From: Nanobdellota archaeon
GTDB taxonomy: Archaea > Nanobdellota > Nanobdellia > Woesearchaeales > GCA-2686295
Assembly (NCBI GenBank): GCA_018812505.1
Contig: JAHJDK010000230.1
Coordinates: forward strand, 1-12,653
Length of the DNA stretch: 12,653 nt
Direction of reading: 5' to 3'
Below are positions 6,608 to 12,653 of this stretch, in pieces. The notes below the pieces were generated by a model that was not told where the DNA came from, did not search any database, and was given only the letters and a program-made list of their open reading frames with translations. Each line of letters begins with the position of its first letter. Within the stretch, counting starts at the first letter, position 1. A program made the position numbers and the translations under genes.

Positions 6608-7468
6608 TTAATTGAAGTATTTTATGTATGTGTCTCTTATATTTTTCGCTATCGTTGGATTTTTGAAAACAATAAATTTAATTTCACATTTTGAATGTGC
6701 TAATTCTGTTATTTCTTTCATACTCATTTCTTGAGTTGTTTTATATTTTTCAAAGAAATTCTTTATTTTGATTGCAATCTCTTTTGAGTAAACTACCTGT
6801 ATTACTGTATCTCCAATAGTATCTAGAGTCATAAAGTCATCAGCATCTGGCAACTCTAACACCTTAGATTTAAATCCTAATTCTTCATAAATTCCAACAG
6901 CCCAATGATTTAAGGGATAATCTTTTAACCATAAGAAGTAAGTATCAATCTTATTTTTAGTATGATTTACATAAATAGATGTTTCTCTCCCTAGATTTAT
7001 TAATAACCACCAAACATTTGTTCCACAGTTCATAGCTATTTTTGGTTCATCTTCACCTATGTGTTTTGCTACATACATCAACATATCACCCCAGAAATAA
7101 TCCAAATCTAGCAAGTTATCAAATGTGTAGACCGCATAGTTTTCTTTTGCTAGTTCAGCAGTAAAAGTGTGCGATTTTTTCCCTGATTCATAATTTAGCA
7201 ATAATTTATCAAAGAAAGATCTTAGACTCATAACCCATTCTTTACTTATTGAATATCTTTTACCATTCTTTTTTAGAACTCCTTGTTCGTGTAATTTGTC
7301 AACTGCCTTTCTTACAGCTTGATATGTTAGATGTAGGGTGTAATTTGTTCTTATTTTATTACTGAGTTCTATAAGTGATAATGGACTTTCTTTAGTTAGT
7401 ATTGTGAAAACTAAGTCTTTTGCGTTTCTTGTTTCATCTCCAATTTGTGGTATACTTAGTTCAAGCAT
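6608..7468 (-). CDS. winged-helix regulator with unrecognised C-terminal domain
   Basis: Probable transcription regulator, 286 residues. Residues about 15-75 form a winged helix-turn-helix: a helix (AKDLVFTILTKE), the turn region SLIELSNKI, a recognition helix LTYQAVRKAVDKLHEQGVL and the wing KKNGKRYSIS. After a linker helix (76-95), residues about 105-286 form a larger mixed domain rich in aromatics (YTFDNLLDLDYFWGDML, GTNVWWLLINLG, HWAVGIYEELGFK) that I cannot assign. By position it could sense a ligand or mediate dimerisation. Similar two-domain proteins occur in DPANN genomes as far as I recall. No membrane segment is present. It is divergent from the histidine phosphatase/swivelling-domain operon with 112 bases between starts, making that operon and its own promoter the likeliest targets. 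A TATA box about 26 bases upstream suggests a leaderless start. Confidence 0.75.
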   Translation of the reverse strand: MLELSIPQIGDETRNAKDLVFTILTKESPLSLIELSNKIRTNYTLHLTYQAVRKAVDKLHEQGVLKKNGKRYSISKEWVMSLRSFFDKLLLNYESGKKSHTFTAELAKENYAVYTFDNLLDLDYFWGDMLMYVAKHIGEDEPKIAMNCGTNVWWLLINLGRETSIYVNHTKNKIDTYFLWLKDYPLNHWAVGIYEELGFKSKVLELPDADDFMTLDTIGDTVIQVVYSKEIAIKIKNFFEKYKTTQEMSMKEITELAHSKCEIKFIVFKNPTIAKNIRDTYIKYFN

Positions 7469-7487
7469 TTATAGAGGAAAGATAAAG

Positions 7488-7501
7488 AAGTTTTTAAACT
7501 T
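7488..7501 (-). promoter_or_regulatory. TATA box and possible operator of the winged-helix gene
   Basis: AAGTTT-TT-AAACTT is an inverted repeat centred about 26 bases before the ATG at 7468, so the TATA element itself is palindromic. A regulator bound here would block its own transcription; autoregulation is inferred only. Confidence 0.4.
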
Positions 7502-7525
7502 TTTGGTACAAAAATAGTTGTAGTT

Positions 7526-7577
7526 AATATTTAAATATTTAGCCAACCTTACCAATCAGTAACAAACAAAAGGTGAT
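7526..7577 (+). promoter_or_regulatory. promoter and SD of the phosphatase/swivelling-domain operon
   Basis: AATATTTAAATATT (7526-7539) is a perfect 14-base palindromic TATA region predicting a start near 7558. AGGTGAT at 7571-7577 is a clear Shine-Dalgarno four bases before the ATG (7581). The operon is thus SD-led, unlike the leaderless minus-strand neighbours. Confidence 0.6.
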
Positions 7578-7580
7578 AAT

Positions 7581-8309
7581 ATGAAACAAATAATTATAAC
7601 AAGACACTATAAAGCATCCAAAGTTTCAGGGATGACCGATTTTAACAGAAGAATAAATGAAAGCGAAAGAGAAAAAGCAGATAAAGACGGAATAGAAATC
7701 AAAAATAAATATGATTTGGATATGAAAAAAACCGCAGGAATTTCTTCCAGTCTGCAAAGATCAATTGATTCCATAAGATCTATGCTTCCAGGAATATTAA
7801 TTATACAAAGACAGGAACTATCAGTATTTGATGGAGAAATTGTGGAAAACTTTGGCTATGGATATGGTGCTCCAAATGATGATATTAGTTACATGGCATA
7901 TCAGTTCTTACAAGGTAAAGAAATATCTGGCTACACAAAAGAATCAAAAAATACCTCTTTAGGATATTTTGTTTTATTAAATGATTTTATGAACAATGAA
8001 TTAAGTTCTGAATCAATAAATAATTATGTTGCATCAGTTCATGGATGCTCTGAAAAAACTCATTTGATGGATTCGGCACTCAGATTGAATAAAGAACCTA
8101 GGAAAAATATTCTAGAAATAGTGAAAGCAGTTGGAGCAACACCAAAAGGGAAAATATCTTGCTCATACAAACTACAAGATTCTTTAATTCTTAATCTTGA
8201 AGGTGAGAACTTTCCAATAACTCAAAAAACAATTGAAGATTTAGCTTCAGAATATGATCCAAAGCTTCATGAAAAAATGAAGCAAACATCAACAGTAGTT
8301 TACAAATGA
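7581..8309 (+). CDS. divergent histidine phosphatase superfamily protein
   Basis: A 242-residue protein with the main landmarks of the histidine phosphatase (phosphoglycerate-mutase-like) fold: an N-terminal strand ending in the catalytic pair Arg8-His9 (IIITRHY, where the family usually has RHG), the second arginine in SSSLQRS (Arg60), acidic residues around 79-89, and the second histidine in ASVHGCSEKT (His154). The LxRHGExxWN motif of cofactor-dependent phosphoglycerate mutase is absent, so I do not call it a mutase despite the enolase nearby. The fold includes small-molecule phosphatases and phosphohistidine phosphatases such as SixA. Its TGA overlaps the next gene's ATG (ATGA), so translation is probably coupled to that swivelling phospho-His protein, which suggests its substrate may be that phosphohistidine. 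The insert at about 95-140 is not explained by the core fold. Confidence 0.75.
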   Translation: MKQIIITRHYKASKVSGMTDFNRRINESEREKADKDGIEIKNKYDLDMKKTAGISSSLQRSIDSIRSMLPGILIIQRQELSVFDGEIVENFGYGYGAPNDDISYMAYQFLQGKEISGYTKESKNTSLGYFVLLNDFMNNELSSESINNYVASVHGCSEKTHLMDSALRLNKEPRKNILEIVKAVGATPKGKISCSYKLQDSLILNLEGENFPITQKTIEDLASEYDPKLHEKMKQTSTVVYK

Positions 8310-9799
8310 AAACAACAATGGAAAGACAAATACTTTCTAAGAATTGGATCTGGTTTTGGTCGGGCAACTGGCCATTACTGGATAATGTGTATGAAGTTTC
8401 TCCAGAATGTCAAGAAAACTTCAAAAGAATAACAGGCGTCTATCCAAGATATTCAGCTTGTTTTTTCAAAGAAGGAATTCTAACAGTTTTTCATTCACAA
8501 GAAGAATATGATCGAATGGAAAAGCAATTCTTGAAAAATTTTGAAAGAGACCCGAAGTTCATACTAAAGTCTCTTGCAAACTATGATAAAAGAACAAGAA
8601 AAGATTTGAAAGAATTAAGCAAGATAAGAAAAATCAATTTTTCAAAGCTTCAAAGCGTTGAGATAACAAATGTCTACATTAAATCGATAAAACATTTCAT
8701 TTTCAATTCCACTTACGACCACTATTGCTGGTATTTAGAGAAATACTTTATTCCAATTCTTGAAAACTATCTAAAAAGAAGGCTTAAAGAACTAGGTGAA
8801 GAAGAAAAGCTTTCAGAATACTTAATATTATTTGTTACACCTCAAAAAAAATCTAGAGTTTACAATGAAAGAAAAGATTTTTTCTCAATAATCAATAAAA
8901 TCAAAACCAATAAAGCAGTCAATGTAGATAAACTAATCAAAGACCATGTGAGAAAGTATTGCTATCTTTCTGTTCTTGTTAATAATCCTCCTACAACAAA
9001 AGAAGATACTTGGAAAGAAATAAAGACTTATCTAGAAAACAACGAAGCATTCAGAATAGAAAGTGTAAGACTTGGAGACATCTTCGAAAAAGAAACAAAG
9101 AAGAAAGTCAATAAACTCCTGAAGAAGCTAAAACCAAATAAGAGAATAAAATTATTAATAGAAGGTCTTAGAGAAACAGCTTACATAAGAACAGAAGACA
9201 ATGCTGTGATGGGATTATCAACATTTCTAATAATGCCGATGCAAAACGAAATTGCTAAAAGGCTTGGATTAACTTATTATGAATTAAAGGAATTATTGCC
9301 TGAAGAAATAATATATTATTTGAAAAACAATCTTCAAGTTCCAAGAAAGTTAATCAAGGATAAACTAAAAGCTAGTTTTTATTTTGTTCATGAGAAAAAC
9401 AGATACATATTTCAAGGTAAAGAAGCAGAAAAATACTACAAATTACTTGATAAAAAAACCAAGACAAAATATGTTAAAGAATTAAAAGGAACACCAGCTT
9501 CTATTGGAAGAACTGTTGGCACTGCTTTTGTTGCAAAGAGCTCCAGCACCTTAAAGGAGTTTGAAAAGGGAGGAATATTAGTTGCGCCTGCAACAAGCGC
9601 AGATTTTGTTCCTGTTATGAGAAAAGCATCTGCCATCATTACTGAAATGGGCGGAATAACATCACATGCAGGCATTATTAGCAGGGAATTCAATGTGCCT
9701 TGTTTAGTAGGTGTTAAAAACGCAACAGACATAATCAAAACAGGAGATAAGATAGAAGTAGATGCAAACAAAGGCATTATTAAAATCTTAGATTCCTAG
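8306..9799 (+). CDS. orphan PEP-utiliser mobile (phosphohistidine swivelling) domain protein
   Basis: A 497-residue protein. Residues about 395-495 are a PEP-utilising-enzyme mobile domain: GTPASIGRTVGTAFVA, the central strand GGILVAPATSADFVPVM, the active-site loop MGGITSHAGIISREFNVPCLVGV (His454 is the phospho-acceptor position) and a closing GDKIEVDANKGIIKIL. Residues 1-390 are mostly helical, with a region near 210-250 (IKDHVRKYCYLSVLVNNPPTTKEDTW) and one near 285-340 (GLRETAYIRTEDNA, IAKRLGLTYYELKELLPEEI). These resemble the linker/substrate-binding region of rifampicin phosphotransferase-type proteins as I remember them. There is no ATP-grasp domain and no PEP/pyruvate barrel, so it cannot be a complete dikinase. 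A partner must supply and accept the phosphate. It begins within the phosphatase stop codon, and its last 12 bases overlap the convergent ppsA end. Confidence 0.8.
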   Translation: MKTTMERQILSKNWIWFWSGNWPLLDNVYEVSPECQENFKRITGVYPRYSACFFKEGILTVFHSQEEYDRMEKQFLKNFERDPKFILKSLANYDKRTRKDLKELSKIRKINFSKLQSVEITNVYIKSIKHFIFNSTYDHYCWYLEKYFIPILENYLKRRLKELGEEEKLSEYLILFVTPQKKSRVYNERKDFFSIINKIKTNKAVNVDKLIKDHVRKYCYLSVLVNNPPTTKEDTWKEIKTYLENNEAFRIESVRLGDIFEKETKKKVNKLLKKLKPNKRIKLLIEGLRETAYIRTEDNAVMGLSTFLIMPMQNEIAKRLGLTYYELKELLPEEIIYYLKNNLQVPRKLIKDKLKASFYFVHEKNRYIFQGKEAEKYYKLLDKKTKTKYVKELKGTPASIGRTVGTAFVAKSSSTLKEFEKGGILVAPATSADFVPVMRKASAIITEMGGITSHAGIISREFNVPCLVGVKNATDIIKTGDKIEVDANKGIIKILDS

Positions 9800-12199
9800 C
9801 TTTTTCTCCAACTTTGCAATTGCTAGTGTTGTTTTTATAATCGTGTCAGGGTTCAGGCTCATGGTTTGGATTCCACACTCAACAACGAATTCAGCAAATT
9901 CAATATAATCACTAACACTTTGACCACATATACCTATGTACTTCCCTTTTGCATTGCAGACTTCTATAACTTGTTTGACAAGTTTCTTAACAGCTTCGTT
10001 TCGTTCATCATATATGTGTGCTACTAACTCTGAGTCTCTGTCAATTCCCAGTGTTAACTGTGTTAAGTCGTTTGTTCCTATGCTGAAGCCATCAACTTCT
10101 TCTAAGAATTCTTCTGCAAGTATCACATTTGAAGGTATCTCGCACATTCCGATTATTTTCAAGCCGTTTTCTCCGTGTCTTAAGCCATACTCCGCCATGG
10201 TTGCTTTGACTTTTTTCACTTCATCCACTGTTCTTGGGAATGGTATCATTACTTCCACATTTGTTAAGCCCATTTCATTTCTGACTTTTAAGAATGCCTT
10301 GCATTCTAATCCAAACCCGTCTTTGTATTTCTTATCATAATACCTTGATGCGCCTCTCCATCCAATCATCGGATTATCCTCTTCTGGCTCAAATTGTTTC
10401 CCACCTATGAGGTTTGCATATTCATTGGTTTTGAAGTCTGACAATCTAACTATCACTTTTTTTGGGTAGAAAGCTGCTGCAATCATACCAATACCTTCTG
10501 CTAGTTTATCAACAAAGAATTGTGCTTTGTCTTCATAACCATAAGTTATATCTGCTATTTGCTTTTTTACTGCTTCATCTTTTAATTCATTAAATCTTAA
10601 TAATGCTAATGGATGAACTTTGATGTAGGAGTTTATCACAAACTCTTCTCTTGCAAGACCAACTCCTTCATTAGGTATAAAACTCTGTTCAAATGCCTGG
10701 TCAGGTGCTGCCAAGTTCATCATTATCTTGGTTTTTGTTTTAGGCATAGCATCAAGCTTGGTTTCTTTGACTTGAAATTCTAATGCTCCTTTGTAAACGT
10801 AACCTTCTGCTCCTTGAGAACAATCAACAGTTATACTTTCTCCTTGAGGAATCATTTCAGTGCCATTGTTTGTACCTACCAAGCAAGTGATTCCTAACTC
10901 TCTAGAAATTATCGCTGCATGACAAGTTCTGCCGCCTCTATTAGTTACAATTGCAGATGCTATTTTCATAATTGGCTCCCAGTCAGGATCAGTCATGTCC
11001 GTAACTAGTATTTCTCCTTTCTTAAAACCATGAATGTTATGAACATCTTTGATTACATTCGCAGGACCTTTGCCAATCTTTGAACCAACAGATTTTCCTT
11101 TGACAATCAGCTCTCCTTTCTCTTTAAGCTCATAAGTTTCAAGTACGTTCTTGTCTTTTTGTGATTGCACAGTTTCAGGTCTGGCCTGAACTATGAACAA
11201 CTCATTTGACTCACCGTCTTTCGCCCATTCCATATCCATTGGTTTAAACTTGCCAGCTTTTTCTGAATAGTGATCCTCTATTATGCAGGCCATTCTCGCA
11301 AGCTCCAACACTTCATCATTGGTAATGCAAAATTTCTTTCTGTCTTCATCTGCAACATTAACGTTTCTCGTCGGATGCTTGTAATCTGTGGTGTACACCA
11401 TTTTTATGGCTTTTTCGCCGACTTTCTTCATGATTATAGGTTTAAATCCTTGTTTCAAAGTAGGTTTGTGAACATAGAATTCATCAGGGTTTACTGCTCC
11501 TTGAACCACATTTTCTCCCAAGCCATAAGCACCTGTTACAAAAACAGCATCTTTAAATCCTGATTCTGTATCTATGGAGAACATAACTCCTGAACAAGAT
11601 TTATCTGAACGTACCATTTTTTGTACGCCAATACTTAAAGCGATTGAAAAATGATCAAATCCTTTATCCTCTCTATAAGATATCGCCCTATTAGTGAAGA
11701 GTGATGCAAAACACTTCTTGCAGGATTGTATTAACTCTTCTTCTCCTTTTATATTAAGATATGTTTCTTGCTGTCCAGCAAAACTAGCATCTGGCAAATC
11801 TTCAGCTGTTGCACTACTTCTTACTGCTACGTCAACATTATCACTATTATACGCAGCGCATAAGTGCTTGTAAGATTTAACAATTTCATCTATTAACTCT
11901 TGTGGAAAATGAGCATTCCTTATAATCTCCCGAACCTTGTGTCCTCTCTCTGCAAGGTTGTGCATATCATGAGTGTTTAATCCTTCCAAAGCTTGCTTTA
12001 TATGATCTTCAACACCAGCTTTTTCCAGCAAGTAACGATAAGCATAAGCAGTTATTGCAAAACCATTTGGTATCTTCACACCTTTAGGCACTAAGTTGCG
12101 ATACATCTCTCCCAAGGACGCATTCTTTCCACCTACTATTGGAACATCCTCTATTCCTAATTGATCAAACCAAAGAATAAACTGATTAGCCTTATCCAT
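9788..12199 (-). CDS. ppsA: phosphoenolpyruvate synthase
   Basis: Pyruvate, water dikinase: ATP + pyruvate + water to PEP + AMP + phosphate, the entry to gluconeogenesis. The 803 residues match the family. The N-terminal ATP-grasp domain (about 1-345) has GGKNASLGEM (23-32), AVRSSATAEDLPDASFAGQQ (125-144) and GAYGLGENVVQGAVNPDE (223-240). The mobile domain (about 375-470) has RGGRTCHAAIISRELG with the phosphorylated His427. The C-terminal PEP/pyruvate barrel (about 490-800) has GVGLAREEF, GWRGASRYY, the SIGTNDLTQ loop (706-714) and GICGQSVSD with catalytic Cys758. All parts are intact. Pyruvate phosphate dikinase is less likely because its inserts and greater length are absent. An SD and a TATA box precede the start, and the 3' end overlaps the convergent swivelling-domain gene by 12 bases. 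Confidence 0.97.
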   Translation of the reverse strand: MDKANQFILWFDQLGIEDVPIVGGKNASLGEMYRNLVPKGVKIPNGFAITAYAYRYLLEKAGVEDHIKQALEGLNTHDMHNLAERGHKVREIIRNAHFPQELIDEIVKSYKHLCAAYNSDNVDVAVRSSATAEDLPDASFAGQQETYLNIKGEEELIQSCKKCFASLFTNRAISYREDKGFDHFSIALSIGVQKMVRSDKSCSGVMFSIDTESGFKDAVFVTGAYGLGENVVQGAVNPDEFYVHKPTLKQGFKPIIMKKVGEKAIKMVYTTDYKHPTRNVNVADEDRKKFCITNDEVLELARMACIIEDHYSEKAGKFKPMDMEWAKDGESNELFIVQARPETVQSQKDKNVLETYELKEKGELIVKGKSVGSKIGKGPANVIKDVHNIHGFKKGEILVTDMTDPDWEPIMKIASAIVTNRGGRTCHAAIISRELGITCLVGTNNGTEMIPQGESITVDCSQGAEGYVYKGALEFQVKETKLDAMPKTKTKIMMNLAAPDQAFEQSFIPNEGVGLAREEFVINSYIKVHPLALLRFNELKDEAVKKQIADITYGYEDKAQFFVDKLAEGIGMIAAAFYPKKVIVRLSDFKTNEYANLIGGKQFEPEEDNPMIGWRGASRYYDKKYKDGFGLECKAFLKVRNEMGLTNVEVMIPFPRTVDEVKKVKATMAEYGLRHGENGLKIIGMCEIPSNVILAEEFLEEVDGFSIGTNDLTQLTLGIDRDSELVAHIYDERNEAVKKLVKQVIEVCNAKGKYIGICGQSVSDYIEFAEFVVECGIQTMSLNPDTIIKTTLAIAKLEKKLGI

Positions 12200-12206
12200 A
12201 AAAATA

Positions 12207-12251
12207 CACCTCTTTTTTAATAGTCGAGAATATTAAATGAAAGTATATAAA
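12207..12251 (-). promoter_or_regulatory. promoter and SD of ppsA
   Basis: On the minus strand the TATA element TTTATATA (12244-12251), preceded by a BRE-like CGAAAAC, predicts a start near 12221. GAGGTG (12207-12212) is a strong Shine-Dalgarno seven bases before the ATG at 12199. The leader is therefore about 22 nt. Confidence 0.6.
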
Positions 12252-12389
12252 GTTTTCGAAAGAAAAGAAGTTTATATCATTTTTGGTTATCTGTCAAGTG
12301 TTATGCAAATATTATCTGGACTAATCGAAAATCTTTCGGAAAAACTTAGGAGGAAGTTATAAATGCAAGAAAGATAAATGAAATTATGA
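12237..12389 (+). other. chain of tiny stop-start ORFs upstream of the PIN gene
   Basis: One frame reads a 41-residue ORF (ATG 12237, or an internal ATG 12303 giving 19 residues, MQILSGLIENLSEKLRRKL) to TAA at 12360. ATG follows at once (12363) and encodes MQER to TAA at 12375; ATG again follows at once (12378) and encodes MKL to TGA at 12387, which overlaps the PIN ATG as ATGA. A strong AGGAGG (12348-12353) sits nine bases before the ATG at 12363. A TATA box at 12271-12278 predicts transcription from near 12300, making ATG 12303 leaderless. This may be a translational relay, a decayed antitoxin gene with two in-frame stops, or chance in AT-rich DNA. Confidence 0.3.
12271..12278 (+). promoter_or_regulatory. 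TATA box of the PIN gene unit
   Basis: TTTATATC predicts a start around 12300. No closer TATA element precedes the PIN ATG (12386), so its transcript would carry the mini-ORF chain as a leader of about 85 nt. Confidence 0.45.
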
Positions 12390-12653
12390 AAATAATTATT
12401 GATTCTAATGTTTTATTTTCTGCTTTGATAAAAGATTCTATTACCAGAAAAATAATTCTGAATTATAATGGATTATTCTTGTTTCCTTCTTTCATTTTCA
12501 CGGAGTTTAACAAATATAAGAACTTTTTGTTGAAAAAATCCAAAATGGATAAAAAAGATTTTAACAAATTATTAGATTTTATTCTGAACAAAGTTATGAT
12601 TGTAGATTCTAATGATTTAATTCCTTATAAACAAAAAGCATTAGATATTGTTA
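12386..12653 (+). CDS. PIN-domain protein (VapC-like), cut by right edge
   Basis: The first 89 codons of a PIN-domain protein, running off the window. The opening MKIIIDSNVLFSAL is the classic first PIN strand with the metal-binding Asp6. TEFNKYKN supplies the second conserved acid (Glu40), in the position where the family has a 'E(I)' helix. The later acidic residues would lie beyond the edge. PIN proteins are Mg2+/Mn2+-dependent ribonucleases; many are VapC toxins, others act in rRNA or mRNA processing. The ATG at 12386 is the only start in frame after a TAG at 12347, and the nearest good SD (AGGAGG, 12348-12353) is too far away for direct use. No intact antitoxin precedes it, only the mini-ORF chain described separately, so the toxin label is tentative. 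Confidence 0.75.
   Translation, partial: MKIIIDSNVLFSALIKDSITRKIILNYNGLFLFPSFIFTEFNKYKNFLLKKSKMDKKDFNKLLDFILNKVMIVDSNDLIPYKQKALDIV

Noticed and set aside
7581..8309. Phosphoglycerate mutase completing a mutase-enolase-PEP synthase pathway set.
   Set aside because: The histidine motif is RHY, not RHGExxWN, and key mutase segments are missing; operon partnership with a phospho-His domain fits better.
9436..9777. A 113-codon minus-strand open frame opposite the mobile domain.
   Set aside because: It is a shadow of the swivelling-domain gene, whose plus-strand product has clear family motifs; no promoter or SD supports the other strand.
9936..11563. Plus-strand open frames opposite ppsA.
   Set aside because: They have low-complexity Ser/Phe-rich products and lie antisense to an intact, highly conserved enzyme.

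Overview
The window looks archaeal, most likely from a small-genome DPANN-type lineage (Woesearchaeota/Pacearchaeota-like). This is an inference from an SRP54 with archaeal features, an archaeal-type enolase and PEP synthase, AT-rich TATA boxes centred 26-28 bases upstream of the start codons of five leaderless genes, a few GGTG-type Shine-Dalgarno sites, and very tight packing with two convergent 3' overlaps. The DNA is strongly AT-rich throughout. No rRNA, tRNA, CRISPR array or insertion sequence was seen.

Layout, left to right. A KamA-related radical SAM protein (plus, cut by the left edge) is followed by a promoter and a hairpin-plus-poly-T unit that looks like a free-standing small RNA or a structured leader, then a class I methyltransferase (plus). 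Next come SRP54 (minus), a 61-residue charged helical protein (plus), a MIP18/DUF59 iron-sulphur assembly protein (minus), a two-TM bacterial-PH-like membrane protein (minus) and enolase (minus). A winged-helix regulator with an unrecognised C-terminal domain (minus) is divergent from a two-gene operon (plus). That operon encodes a divergent histidine phosphatase and a 497-residue protein ending in a phosphohistidine swivelling domain. It converges on a complete phosphoenolpyruvate synthase (minus). A PIN-domain gene (plus) runs off the right edge behind a chain of tiny stop-start ORFs.

How they fit together. Enolase and PEP synthase are the PEP-forming and pyruvate-to-PEP steps of glycolysis/gluconeogenesis. 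The most interesting unit is the operon at 7581-9799. The second protein has the His-carrying mobile domain of PEP-utilising enzymes but neither the ATP-grasp nor the PEP/pyruvate barrel domain. It is translationally coupled (ATGA) to a histidine-phosphatase-fold protein, a fold that includes phosphohistidine phosphatases such as SixA. I infer a possible phospho-His relay or switch, reset by the phosphatase, with an ATP- or PEP-dependent partner acting in trans (perhaps the adjacent PEP synthase) and the divergent winged-helix protein as regulator. This is a hypothesis from domain content and gene order only.
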